Shown in pieces: positions 1 to 11,773 of a stretch of 64,000 nucleotides of DNA; position 1 is the first letter of the stretch, and the number at the start of each line of letters is the position of its first letter. Below the pieces are notes generated by a model. The model was given only the letters and a program-made list of their open reading frames with translations, made no database searches and was not told where the DNA came from. The position numbers and the translations under genes are program-made. Source of the stretch: Hydractinia symbiolongicarpus (Eukaryota; Cnidaria; Hydrozoa; Anthoathecata; Hydractiniidae); NCBI RefSeq assembly GCF_029227915.1, contig NC_079881.1, positions 24,963,501-25,027,500 on the forward strand, given 5' to 3'.

Positions 1-89
1 GAATAGTCGAATGTATACAAAGAAAGTAAACTGGGAGTAAACTCATTTCCCGAACGATTTTTTAAATTAATTTTTTACCACTAAAACGC

Positions 90-249
90 ATGAGACTTGT
101 AGTTTTTAAAAATGATTTCATTTTTGATGAGACGCTGAATAAAAGGAGTTTAATCGCCGGTAAACGAAAACCCGCAATTTCCCGTAAATCCCGGACTCTG
201 ACTCATTTCCCGAACGATTCTTTAAATTATTTTTTCACCACTAAAACGC
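90..249 (+). repeat. Short 160-bp unit (43-bp deletion), CTG junction
   Basis: The unit runs from GGACTC through TG straight into ACTCATTTCC, so the CCGTATAG...GTATAC...CCCAGGGAGTAA segment of 43 bp is missing. This is the first of 17 such units, all left of base 21,050. The deletion shifts frame and opens a spurious 61-codon frame across the junction. Confidence 0.93.
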
Positions 250-265
250 ATGAGACTTGTAGTTT

Positions 266-287
266 TCAAAAATGATTTCATTTTTGA
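266..287. other. A/T-rich 22-bp dyad (one example; present in most units)
   Basis: TCAAAAATGA at 266-275 and TCATTTTTGA at 278-287 are exact reverse complements separated by TT. This 10-bp-arm dyad recurs once per unit. Common variants weaken it. TTAAAAATGA replaces C by T at arm position 2. The TCGTTTTTGA variant leaves a G opposite T, a wobble pair in single-stranded form. The CGATTTCATTCTTGA variant breaks two pairs. It could form a cruciform or bind a dimeric protein; the sequence shows only the symmetry. Confidence 0.85.
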
Positions 288-450
288 TGAGACGCTGAAT
301 AAAAGGAGTTTAATCTCCGGCTAACGAAAACCCGCGATTTCCCGTAAATCCCGGACTCGGCCGTATAGTCAAAAGTATACAAAGAAAGTACCCAGGGAGT
401 AAACTCATTTCCCGAAGGATTCTTTAAATTATTTTTCACCACTAAAACGC

Positions 451-653
451 ATGAGACTTGTAGTTTTCAAAAATGATTTCATTTTTGATGAGACGCTGAA
501 TAAAAGGAGTTTAATCGCCGGCAAAGGAAAACCCGCAATTTGCCGTAAATCCCGGATTCGGCCCGTATAGTCAAAAGTATACAAAGAAGGTACCCAGGGA
601 GTAAACTCATTTCCCGAACGATTCTTTAAATTATTTTTTCACCACTAAAACGC
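451..653 (+). repeat. Representative full-length 203-bp unit
   Basis: Chosen as an example because it has the common length and common variants. In order it holds: ATGAGACTTGTAG at the start; the A/T-rich dyad TCAAAAATGA/TCATTTTTGA at offsets 17-38; GATGAGACGCTGAATAAAAG; the core at about offsets 63-90 (AATCGCCGG, a 10-base spacer, then a CCCGCAATT variant of CCCGCGATT); the CCCGTAAATCCCGG segment; CCCGTATAGTC and the hexamer palindrome GTATAC; ACCCAGGGAGTAAACTC; TTCCCGAACG; then TTTAAATTATTTTTTCACC and ACTAAAACG. Two versions of the right half alternate in the array. One has GTACCCAGGGAG with TTATTTTTTCACC; the other has GTAAACTGGGAG with TTAATTTTTTACC. Confidence 0.93.
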
Positions 654-1463
654 ATGAGACTTGTAGTTTTTAAAAATGATTTCATTTTTGATGAGACGCT
701 GAATAAAAGGAGTTTAATCGCCGGCAAACGAAAACCCGCGATTTCCCGTATATCCTGGAATCGGCCCGTATAGTCAAATGTATACAAAGAAAGTAAACTG
801 GGAGTAAACTCATTTCCCGAACGATTTTTTAAATTAATTTTTTACCACTAAAACGCATGAGACTTGTAGTTTCTAAAAACGATTTCATTCTTGATGAGAC
901 GCTGAATAAAAGGAGTTTAATCGCCAGCAAACGAAAACCCACGATTTCCCGTAAATCCCGGGCTTGGCCGTATAGTCGAATGTATACAAAGAAAGTAAAC
1001 TGGGAGTAAACTCATTTCCCGAAGGATTTTTTAAATTAATTTTTTACCACTAAAACGCATGAGACTTGTAGTTTTTAAAAATGATTTCATTTTTGATGAG
1101 ACGCTGAATAAAAGGAGTTTAATCGCCGGCAAACGAAAACCCGGGAGTTCCCGTAAATCCCGGGATTGACCCGTATAGTCAAATGTATACAAAGAAAGTA
1201 AACTAGGAGTAAACTCATTTCCCGAACGATTTTTTAAATTAATTTTTTACCACTAAAACGCATGAGACTTGTAGTTTTCAAAAATGATTTCGTTTTTGAT
1301 GAGACGCTGAATAAAAGGAGTTTAATCGCCGGCAAACGAAAACCCGCGATTTCCCGTAAATCCCGGGCTTGGCCGTATAGTCGAATGTATACAAAGAAAG
1401 TAAACTGGGAGTAAACTCATTTCCCGAACGATTTTTTAAATTAATTTTTTACCACTAAAACGC

Positions 1464-1623
1464 ATGAGACTTGTAGTTTTTAAAAATGATTTCATTTTTG
1501 ATGAGACGCTGAATAAAAGAAGTTTAATCACCGGCAAACGAAAACACGCAATTTCCCGTAAATCCCGGACTCGGACTCATTTCCCGAACAATTTTTTAAA
1601 TTATTTTTTCACCACTAAAACGC
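1464..1623 (+). repeat. Short 160-bp unit, CGG junction
   Basis: Junction reads GGACTCGG then ACTCATTTCC, which is the exact expected product of removing 43 bp from a full unit. It carries AATCACCGG and CACGCAATT changes in the core and is duplicated at 5345. Confidence 0.93.
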
Positions 1624-3041
1624 ATGAGACTTGTAGTTTTCAAAAATGATTTCATTTTTGATGAGACGCTGAATAAAAGGAGTTTAATCGCCGGCAAACG
1701 AAAACCCGCAATTTCCCGTAAATCCCGGACTCGGCCCGTATAGTCAAAAGTATACAAAGAAATTACCCAGGGAGTAAACTCATTCCCCGAACGATTCTTT
1801 AAATTATTTTTTCACCACTAAAACGCATGAGACTTGTAGTTTTCAAAAATGATTTCATTTTTGATGAGACGCTGAATAAAAGGAGTTTAATCGCCGGCAA
1901 ACGAAAACCCGGGAGTCCCCGTAAATCCCGGGATTGACCCGTATAGTTGAATGTATACAAAGAAAGTATACTGGGAGAAAACTCATTTCCCGAAAAATTT
2001 TTTAAATTAATTTTTTACAAATAAAACGCATGAGACTTGTAGTTTTTAAAAATGATTTCATTTTTGATGAGACGCTGAATAAAAGGAGTTTAATCGCCGG
2101 CAAACGAAAACCCGCGATTTCCCGTAAATTCCGGGCTTGGCCGTATAGTCGAATGTATACAAAGAAAGTAAACTGGGAGTAAACTCATTTCCCGAACAAT
2201 TTTTTAAATTATTTTTTCACCACTAAAACGCATAAGACTTGTAGTTTTCAAAAATGATTTCATTTTTGATGAGACGCTGAATAAAAGGAGTTTAATCGCC
2301 GGCAAACGAAAACCCGGGAGTTCCCGTAAATCCCGGGATTGACCCGTATAGTCGAATGTATACAAAGAAAGTAAACTGGGAGTAAACTCATTTCCCGAAC
2401 GATTTTTTAAATTAATTTTTTACCACTAAAACGCATAAGACTTGTAGTTTTCAAAAACGATTTCATTCTTGATGAGACGCTGAATAAAAGGAGTTTAATC
2501 TCCGGCAAACGAAAACACGCGATTTCCTGTAAATCCCGGGCTTGGCCGTATAGCCGAATGTATACAAAGAAAATACCCAGGGAGTAAACTCATTTCCCGA
2601 ACGATTTTTTAAATTATTTCTTCACCACTAGAACGCATGAGACTTGTAGTTTTCAAAAATGATTTCATTTTTGATGAGACGCTGAATAAAATGAGTTTAA
2701 TCGCCGACAAACGAAAACCCGCGATTTGCCGTAAATCCCGGGCTTGACCCGTATAGTCGAATGTATACAAAGAAAGTAAACTGGGAGTAAACTCATTTCC
2801 CGAACGATTTTTTAAATTAATTTTTTACCACTAAAACGCATGAGACTTGTAGTTTTCAAAAATGATTTCGTTTTTGATGAGATGCTGAATAAAAGGAGTT
2901 TAATCTCCGGCTAACGAAAACCCGCGATTTCCCGTAAATCCCGGACTCGGCCGTATAGTCGAATGTATGCAAAGAAAGTAAATTGGGAGTAAACTCATTT
3001 CCCGAACGATTTTTTAAATTAATTTTTTACCACTAAAACGC

Positions 3042-3201
3042 ATGAGACTTGTAGTTTTTAAAAATGATTTCATTTTTGATGAGACGCTGAATAAAAGGAG
3101 TTTAATCGCCGGCAAACGAAAACCCGCAATTTCCCGTAAATCCCGGACTCTGACTCATTTCCCGAACGATTCTTTAAATTATTTTTTCACCACTAAAACG
3201 C
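3042..3201 (+). repeat. Short 160-bp unit, CTG junction
   Basis: Same junction as at 90, and followed by a unit with GAGACCCTG in place of GAGACGCTG. Together with that following unit it is absent from the second copy of the 3.9-kb block (5,188-8,747). Confidence 0.92.
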
Positions 3202-3810
3202 ATGAGACTTGTAGTTTTCAAAAATGATTTCATTTTTGATGAGACCCTGAATAAAAGGAGTTTAATCGCCGGCAAACGAAAACCCGCAATTTCCCGTAAA
3301 TCCCGGACTCGGCCCGTATAGTCAAAAGTATACAAAGAAGGTACCCAGGGAGTAAACTCATTTCCCGAACGATTCTTTAAATTATTTTTTCACCACTAAA
3401 ACGCATGAGACTTGTAGTTTTTAAAAATGATTTCATTTTTGATGAGACGCTGACTAAAAGGAGTTTAATCGCCGGCAAACGAAAACCCGCGATTTCCCGT
3501 ATATCCTGGAATCGGCCGGTATAGTCAAATGTATACAAAGAAAGTAAACTGGGAGTAAACTCATTTCCCGAACGATTTTTTAAATTAATTTTTTACCACT
3601 AAAACGCATGAGACTTGTAGTTTTTAAAAACGATTTCATTCTTGATGAGACGCTGAATAAAAGGAGTTTAATCGCCGGCAAACGAAAACCCGCGATTTCC
3701 CGTATATCCTGGAATCGGCCCGTATAGTCAAATGTATACAAAGAAAGTAAACTGGGAGTAAACTCATTTCCCGAACGATTTTTTAAATTAATTTTTTACC
3801 ACTAAAACGC

Positions 3811-3970
3811 ATGAGACTTGTAGTTTTTAAAAATGATTTCATTTTTGATGAGACGCTGAATAAAAGGAGTTTAATCGCCGGCAAACGAAAACCCGCAATT
3901 TCCCGTAAATCCCGGACTCTGACTCATTTCCCAAACGATTCTTTAAATTATTTTTTCACCACTAAAACGC
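3811..3970 (+). repeat. Short 160-bp unit, CTG junction, CCCAAACG variant
   Basis: TTCCCAAACG replaces TTCCCGAACG after the junction. The same mark is present in its duplicates at 7330 and 9271. Confidence 0.92.
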
Positions 3971-4982
3971 ATGAGACTTGTAGTTTTCAAAAATGATTTC
4001 ATTTTTGATGAGACGCTTAATAAAAGGAGTTTAATCTCCGGCTAACGAAAACCCGCGATTTCCCGTAAATTCCGGGCTTGGCCGTATAGTCGAATGTTTA
4101 CAAAGAAAGTAAACTGGGAGTAAACTCATTTCCCGAACAATTTTTTAAATTATTTTTTCACCACTAAAACGCATAAGACTTGTAGTTTTCAAAAATGATT
4201 TCATTTTTGATGAGACGCTGAATAAAAGGAGTTTAATCGCCGGCAAACGAAAACCCGGGAGTTCCCGTAAATCCCGGGATTGACCCGTATAGTCGAATGT
4301 ATACAAAGAAAGTAAACTGGGAGTAAACTCATTTCCCGAACGATTTTTTAAATTAATTTTTTACCACTAAAACGCATAAGACTTGTAGTTTTCAAAAACG
4401 ATTTCATTCTTGATGAGACGCTGAATAAAAGGAGTTTAATCTCCGGCAAACGAAAACACGCGATTTCCTGTAAATCCCGGGCTTGGCCGTATAGCCGAAT
4501 GTATACAAAGAAAATACCCAGGGAGTAAACTCATTTCCCGAACGATTTTTTAAATTATTTCTTCACCACTAGAACGCATGAGACTTGTAGTTTTCAAAAA
4601 TGATTTCATTTTTGATGAGACGCTGAATAAAATGAGTTTAATCGCCGGCAAACGAAAACCCGCGATTTGCCGTAAATCCCGGGCTTGACCCGTATAGTCG
4701 AATGTATACAAAGAAAGTAAACTGGGAGTAAACTCATTTCCCGAACGATTTTTTAAATTAATTTTTTACCACTAAAACGCATGAGACTTGTAGTTTTCAA
4801 AAATGATTTCGTTTTTGATGAGACGCTGAATAAAAGGAGTTTAATCTCCGGCTAACGAAAACCCGCGATTTCCCGTAAATCCCGGACTCGGCCGTATAGT
4901 CGAATGTATACAAAGAAAGTAAATTGGGAGTAAACTCATTTCCCGAACGATTTTTTAAATTAATTTTTTACCACTAAAACGC

Positions 4983-5142
4983 ATGAGACTTGTAGTTTTT
5001 AAAAATGATTTCATTTTTGATGAGACGCTGAATAAAAGGAGTTTAATCGCCGGCAAACGAAAACCCGCAATTTCCCGTAAATCCCGGACTCTGACTCATT
5101 TCCCGAACGATTCTTTAAATTATTTTTTCACCACTAAAACGC
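4983..5142 (+). repeat. Short 160-bp unit, CTG junction
   Basis: Followed by the GAGACCCTG unit, as at 3042. It lies 1,941 bp after 3042 and 3,519 bp before 8502, so it belongs to the three-copy block 2,111-3,290 / 4,052-5,231 / 7,571-8,750. Confidence 0.92.
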
Positions 5143-5344
5143 ATGAGACTTGTAGTTTTCAAAAATGATTTCATTTTTGATGAGACCCTGAATAAAAGGA
5201 GTTTAATCGCCGGCAAACGAAAACCCGCGATTTCCCGTAAATCCCGGGCTTGGCCGTATAGTCGAATGTATACAAAGAAAGTAAACTGGGAGTAAACTCA
5301 TTTCCCGAACGATTTTTTAAATTAATTTTTTACCACTAAAACGC

Positions 5345-5504
5345 ATGAGACTTGTAGTTTTTAAAAATGATTTCATTTTTGATGAGACGCTGAATAAAAG
5401 AAGTTTAATCACCGGCAAACGAAAACACGCAATTTCCCGTAAATCCCGGACTCGGACTCATTTCCCGAACAATTTTTTAAATTATTTTTTCACCACTAAA
5501 ACGC
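5345..5504 (+). repeat. Short 160-bp unit, CGG junction
   Basis: Duplicate of the unit at 1464, 3,881 bp away, with the same AATCACCGG and GAACAATTTT marks. Confidence 0.92.
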
Positions 5505-7329
5505 ATGAGACTTGTAGTTTTCAAAAATGATTTCATTTTTGATGAGACGCTGAATAAAAGGAGTTTAATCGCCGGCAAACGAAAACCCGCAATTTCCCGT
5601 AAATCCCGGACTCGGCCCGTATAGTCAAAAGTATACAAAGAAATTACCCAGGGAGTAAACTCATTCCCCGAACGATTCTTTAAATTATTTTTTCACCACT
5701 AAAACGCATGAGACTTGTAGTTTTCAAAAATGATTTCATTTTTGATGAGACGCTGAATAAAAGGAGTTTAATCGCCGGCAAACGAAAACCCGGGAGTCCC
5801 CGTAAATCCCGGGATTGACCCGTATAGTTGAATGTATACAAAGAAAGTATACTGGGAGAAAACTCATTTCCCGAACGATTTTTTAAATTAATTTTTTACA
5901 AATAAAACGCATGAGACTTGTAGTTTTTAAAAATGATTTCATTTTTGATGAGACGCTGAATAAAAGGAGTTTAATCGCCGGCAAACGAAAACCCGCGATT
6001 TCCCGTAAATTCCGGGCTTGGCCGTATAGTCGAATGTATACAAAGAAAGTAAACTGGGAGTAAACTCATTTCCCGAACAATTTTTTAAATTATTTTTTCA
6101 CCACTAAAACGCATAAGACTTGTAGTTTTCAAAAATGATTTCATTTTTGATGAGACGCTGAATAAAAGGAGTTTAATCGCCGGCAAACGAAAACCCGGGA
6201 GTTCCCGTAAATCCCGGGATTGACCCGTATAGTCGAATGTATACAAAGAAAGTAAACTGGGAGTAAACTCATTTCCCGAACGATTTTTTAAATTAATTTT
6301 TTACCACTAAAACGCATAAGACTTGTAGTTTTCAAAAACGATTTCATTCTTGATGAGACGCTGAATAAAAGGAGTTTAATCTCCGGCAAACGAAAACACG
6401 CGATTTCCTGTAAATCCCGGGCTTGGCCGTATAGCCGAATGTATACAAAGAAAATACCCAGGGAGTAAACTCATTTCCCGAACGATTTTTTAAATTATTT
6501 CTTCACCACTAGAACGCATGAGACTTGTAGTTTTCAAAAATGATTTCATTTTTGATGAGACGCTGAATAAAATGAGTTTAATCGCCGGCAAACGAAAACC
6601 CGCGATTTGCCGTAAATCCCGGGCTTGACCCGTATAGTCGAATGTATACAAAGAAAGTAAACTGGGAGTAAACTCATTTCCCGAACGATTTTTTAAATTA
6701 ATTTTTTACCACTAAAACGCATGAGACTTGTAGTTTTCAAAAATGATTTCGTTTTTGATGAGATGCTGAATAAAAGGAGTTTAATCTCCGGCTAACGAAA
6801 ACCCGCGATTTCCCGTAAATCCCGGACTCGGCCCGTATAGTCAAAAGTATACAAAGAAGGTACCCAGGGAGTAAACTCATTTCCCGAACGATTCTTTAAA
6901 TTATTTTTTCACCACTAAAACGCATGAGACTTGTAGTTTTTAAAAATGATTTCATTTTTGATGAGACGCTGACTAAAAGGAGTTTAATCGCCGGCAAACG
7001 AAAACCCGCGATTTCCCGTATATCCTGGAATCGGCCGGTATAGTCAAATGTATACAAAGAAAGTAAACTGGGAGTAAACTCATTTCCCGAACGATTTTTT
7101 AAATTAATTTTTTACCACTAAAACGCATGAGACTTGTAGTTTTTAAAAACGATTTCATTCTTGATGAGACGCTGAATAAAAGGAGTTTAATCGCCGGCAA
7201 ACGAAAACCCGCGATTTCCCGTATATCCTGGAATCGGCCCGTATAGTCAAATGTATACAAAGAAAGTAAACTGGGAGTAAACTCATTTCCCGAACGATTT
7301 TTTAAATTAATTTTTTACCACTAAAACGC

Positions 7330-7489
7330 ATGAGACTTGTAGTTTTTAAAAATGATTTCATTTTTGATGAGACGCTGAATAAAAGGAGTTTAATCGCCGG
7401 CAAACGAAAACCCGCAATTTCCCGTAAATCCCGGACTCTGACTCATTTCCCAAACGATTCTTTAAATTATTTTTTCACCACTAAAACGC
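7330..7489 (+). repeat. Short 160-bp unit, CTG junction, CCCAAACG variant
   Basis: Duplicate of the unit at 3811 (offset 3,519 bp). The next unit shares its GACGCTTAATAAAAGG change. Confidence 0.92.
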
Positions 7490-8501
7490 ATGAGACTTGT
7501 AGTTTTCAAAAATGATTTCATTTTTGATGAGACGCTTAATAAAAGGAGTTTAATCTCCGGCTAACGAAAACCCGCGATTTCCCGTAAATTCCGGGCTTGG
7601 CCGTATAGTCGAATGTTTACAAAGAAAGTAAACTGGGAGTAAACTCATTTCCCGAACAATTTTTTAAATTATTTTTTCACCACTAAAACGCATAAGACTT
7701 GTAGTTTTCAAAAATGATTTCATTTTTGATGAGACGCTGAATAAAAGGAGTTTAATCGCCGGCAAACGAAAACCCGGGAGTTCCCGTAAATCCCGGGATT
7801 GACCCGTATAGTCGAATGTATACAAAGAAAGTAAACTGGGAGTAAACTCATTTCCCGAACGATTTTTTAAATTAATTTTTTACCACTAAAACGCATAAGA
7901 CTTGTAGTTTTCAAAAACGATTTCATTCTTGATGAGACGCTGAATAAAAGGAGTTTAATCTCCGGCAAACGAAAACACGCGATTTCCTGTAAATCCCGGG
8001 CTTGGCCGTATAGCCGAATGTATACAAAGAAAATACCCAGGGAGTAAACTCATTTCCCGAACGATTTTTTAAATTATTTCTTCACCACTAGAACGCATGA
8101 GACTTGTAGTTTTCAAAAATGATTTCATTTTTGATGAGACGCTGAATAAAATGAGTTTAATCGCCGGCAAACGAAAACCCGCGATTTGCCGTAAATCCCG
8201 GGCTTGACCCGTATAGTCGAATGTATACAAAGAAAGTAAACTGGGAGTAAACTCATTTCCCGAACGATTTTTTAAATTAATTTTTTACCACTAAAACGCA
8301 TGAGACTTGTAGTTTTCAAAAATGATTTCGTTTTTGATGAGACGCTGAATAAAAGGAGTTTAATCTCCGGCTAACGAAAACCCGCGATTTCCCGTAAATC
8401 CCGGACTCGGCCGTATAGTCGAATGTATACAAAGAAAGTAAATTGGGAGTAAACTCATTTCCCGAACGATTTTTTAAATTAATTTTTTACCACTAAAACG
8501 C

Positions 8502-8661
8502 ATGAGACTTGTAGTTTTTAAAAATGATTTCATTTTTGATGAGACGCTGAATAAAAGGAGTTTAATCGCCGGCAAACGAAAACCCGCAATTTCCCGTAAA
8601 TCCCGGACTCTGACTCATTTCCCGAACGATTCTTTAAATTATTTTTTCACCACTAAAACGC
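8502..8661 (+). repeat. Short 160-bp unit, CTG junction
   Basis: Duplicate of 4983 (offset 3,519) and of 3042 (offset 5,460). Followed by GAGACCCTG. Confidence 0.92.
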
Positions 8662-9270
8662 ATGAGACTTGTAGTTTTCAAAAATGATTTCATTTTTGAT
8701 GAGACCCTGAATAAAAGGAGTTTAATCGCCGGCAAACGAAAACCCGCAATTTCCCGTAAATCCCGGACTCGGCCCGTATAGTCAAAAGTATACAAAGAAG
8801 GTACCCAGGGAGTAAACTCATTTCCCGAACGATTCTTTAAATTATTTTTTCACCACTAAAACGCATGAGACTTGTAGTTTTTAAAAATGATTTCATTTTT
8901 GATGAGACGCTGACTAAAAGGAGTTTAATCGCCGGCAAACGAAAACCTGCGATTTCCCGTATATCCTGGAATCGGCCCGTATAGTCAAATGTATACAAAG
9001 AAAGTAAACTGGGAGTAAACTCATTTCCCGAACGATTTTTTAAATTAATTTTTTACCACTAAAACGCATGAGACTTGTAGTTTTTAAAAACGATTTCATT
9101 CTTGATGAGACGCTGAAAAAAAGGAGTTTAATCGCCGGCAAACGAAAACCCGCGATTTCCCGTATATCCTGGAATCGGCCCGTATAGTCAAATGTATACA
9201 AAGAAAGTAAACTGGGAGTAAACTCATTTCCCGAACGATTTTTTAAATTAATTTTTTACCACTAAAACGC

Positions 9271-9430
9271 ATGAGACTTGTAGTTTTTAAAAATGATTTC
9301 ATTTTTGATGAGACGCTGAATAAAAGGAGTTTAATCGCCGGCAAACGAAAACCCGCAATTTCCCGTAAATCCCGGACTCTGACTCATTTCCCAAACGATT
9401 CTTTAAATTATTTTTTCACCACTAAAACGC
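9271..9430 (+). repeat. Short 160-bp unit, CTG junction, CCCAAACG variant
   Basis: Duplicate of 3811 (offset 5,460). The following unit has GATTAGACGCTG instead of GATGAGACGCTG. Confidence 0.92.
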
Positions 9431-10239
9431 ATGAGACTTGTAGTTTTCAAAAATGATTTCATTTTTGATTAGACGCTGAATAAAAGGAGTTTAATCTCCG
9501 GCTAACGAAAACCCGCGATTTCCCGTAAATCCCGGACTCGGCCGTATAGTCAAAAGTATACAAAGAAAGTACCCAGGGAGTAAACTCATTTCCCGAAGGA
9601 TTCTTTAAATTATTTTTCACCACTAAAACGCATGAGACTTGTAGTTTTCAAAAATGATTTCATTTTTGATGAGACGCTGAATAAAAGGAGTTTAATCGCC
9701 GGCAAACGAAAACCCGCAATTTTCCGTTAATCCCGGACTCGGCCCGTATAGTCAAAAGTATACAAAGAAGGTACCCAGGGAGTAAACTCATTTACCGAAC
9801 GATTCTTTAAATTATTTTTTACAAATAAAACGCATGAGACTTGTAGTTTTTAAAAATGATTTCATTTTTGATGAGACGCTGAATAAAAGGAGTTTAATCG
9901 CCGGCAAACGAAAACCCGCGATTTCCCGTATATCCTGGAATCGGCCCGTATAGTCAAATGTATACAAAGAAAGTAAACTGGGAGTAAACTCATTTCCCGA
10001 ACGATTTTTTAAATTAATTTTTTACCACTAAAACGCATGGGACTTGTAGTTTTTAAAAACGATTTCATTCTTGATGAGACGCTGAATAAAAGGAGTTTAA
10101 TCGCCGGCAAACGAAAACCCGCGATTTCCCGTATATCCTGGAATCGGCCCGTATAGTCAAATGTATACAAAGAAAGTAAACTGGGAGTAAACTCATTTCC
10201 CGAACGATTTTTTAAATTAATTTTTTACCACTAAAACGC

Positions 10240-10399
10240 ATGAGACTTGTAGTTTTTAAAAATGATTTCATTTTTGATGAGACGCTGAGTAAAAGGAGTT
10301 TAATCGCCGGCAAACGAAAACCCGCAATTTCCCGTAAATCCCGGACTCTGACTCATTTTCCGAACGATTCTTTAAATTATTTTTTCACCACTAAAACGC
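10240..10399 (+). repeat. Short 160-bp unit, CTG junction, CTGAGTAAAAGG variant
   Basis: Lies 969 bp (five units) after 9271 and is itself duplicated at 11614. ATTTTCCGAACG and CTGAGTAAAAGG mark the pair. Confidence 0.92.
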
Positions 10400-11613
10400 A
10401 TGAGACTTGTAGTTTTCAAAAATGATTTCATTTTTGATGAGACGCTGAATAAAAGGAGTTTAATCTCCGGCTAACGAAAACCCGCGATTTCCCGTAAATC
10501 CCGGACTCGGCCGTATAGTCAAAAGTATACAAAGAAAGTACCCAGGGAGTAAACTCATTTCCCGAAGGATTCTTTAAATTATTTTTCACCACTAAAACGC
10601 ATGAGACTTGTAGTTTTCAAAAATGATTTCATTTTTGATGAGACGCTGAATAAAAGGAGTTTAATCGCCGGCAAACGAAAACCCGCAATTTTTCGTTAAT
10701 CCCAGACTCGGCCCGTATAGTCAAAAGTATACAAAGAAGGTACCCAGGGAGTAAACTCATTTCCCGAACGATTCTTTAAATTATATTTTCACCACTAAAA
10801 CGCATGAGACTTGTAGTTTTCAAAAATGATTTCATTTTTGATGAGACGCTGAATAAAAGGAGTTTAATCGCCGGCAAACGAAAACCCGGGTGTTCCCGTA
10901 AATCCCGGGATTGACACGTATAGTCGAATGTATACAAAGAAAGTAAACTGGGAGTAAACTCATTTCCCGAACGATTTTTTAAATTAATTTTTTCCACTAA
11001 AATGCATAAGACTTGTAGTTTTCAAAAACGATTTCATTCTTGATGAGACGCTGAATAAAAGGAGTTTAATCTCCGGCAAACGAAAACCCGCGATTTCCCG
11101 TAAATCCCGGGCTTGGCCGTATAGTCGAATGTATACAAAGGAAATACCCAGGGAGTAAACTCATTTCCCGAACGATTTTTTAAATTATTTTTTCACCACT
11201 AAAACGCATGAGACTTGTAGTTTTCAAAAATGATTTCATTTTTGATGTGACGCTGAATAAAATGAGTTTAATCGCCAGCCAGCGAAAACCCGCGATTTGC
11301 CGTAAATCCCGGGGTTGACCCGTATAGTCGAATGTATACAAAGAAAGTAAACTGGGAGTAAACTCATTTCCCGAACGATTTTTTAAATTAATTTCTTACC
11401 ACTAAAACGCATGAGACTTGTAGTTTTCAAAAACGATTTCATTCTTGATGAGACGCTGAATAAAAGGAGTTTAATCGCCGGCAAACGAAAACCCGCGATT
11501 TCCCGTATATCCTGGAATCGGCCCGTATAGTCAAATGTATACAAAGAAAGTAAACTGGGAGTAAACTCATTTCCCGAACGATTTTTTAAATTAATTTTTT
11601 ACCACTAAAACGC

Positions 11614-11773
11614 ATGAGACTTGTAGTTTTTAAAAATGATTTCATTTTTGATGAGACGCTGAGTAAAAGGAGTTTAATCGCCGGCAAACGAAAACCCGCA
11701 ATTTCCCGTAAATTCCGGACTCTGACTCATTTTCCGAACGATTCTTTAAATTATTTTTTCACCACTAAAACGC
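11614..11773 (+). repeat. Short 160-bp unit, CTG junction, CTGAGTAAAAGG variant
   Basis: Duplicate of 10240 at 1,374 bp, distinguished by AAATTCCGG for AAATCCCGG. Confidence 0.92.

Larger units (their letters stand above)
1307..5187 (+). repeat. 3.9-kb (20-unit) duplication, first copy
   Basis: Bases 1,307-2,945 match 5,188-6,826 at offset 3,881, and about 3,290-5,228 match 6,809-8,747 at offset 3,519. The 362-bp change of offset equals one short plus one full unit (at 3042). In the first 1.6 kb I saw only a few differences, among them GAAAAATTT versus GAACGATTT at about 1,993 and GCCGACAA versus GCCGGCAA at 2,707. The left edge is fixed by GACGCTG versus GACCCTG at 1,306/5,187. Confidence 0.85.
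5188..8747 (+). repeat. 3.9-kb duplication, second copy lacking two units
   Basis: Same order of variants as 1,307-5,228 but without the 362 bp around 2,945-3,307. GAGATGCTGAAT at about 2,880 and 6,761 and GAATGTTTAC at about 4,090 and 7,609 are clear shared marks. Inside both copies lies an older 1,941-bp (10-unit) duplication. Confidence 0.83.
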
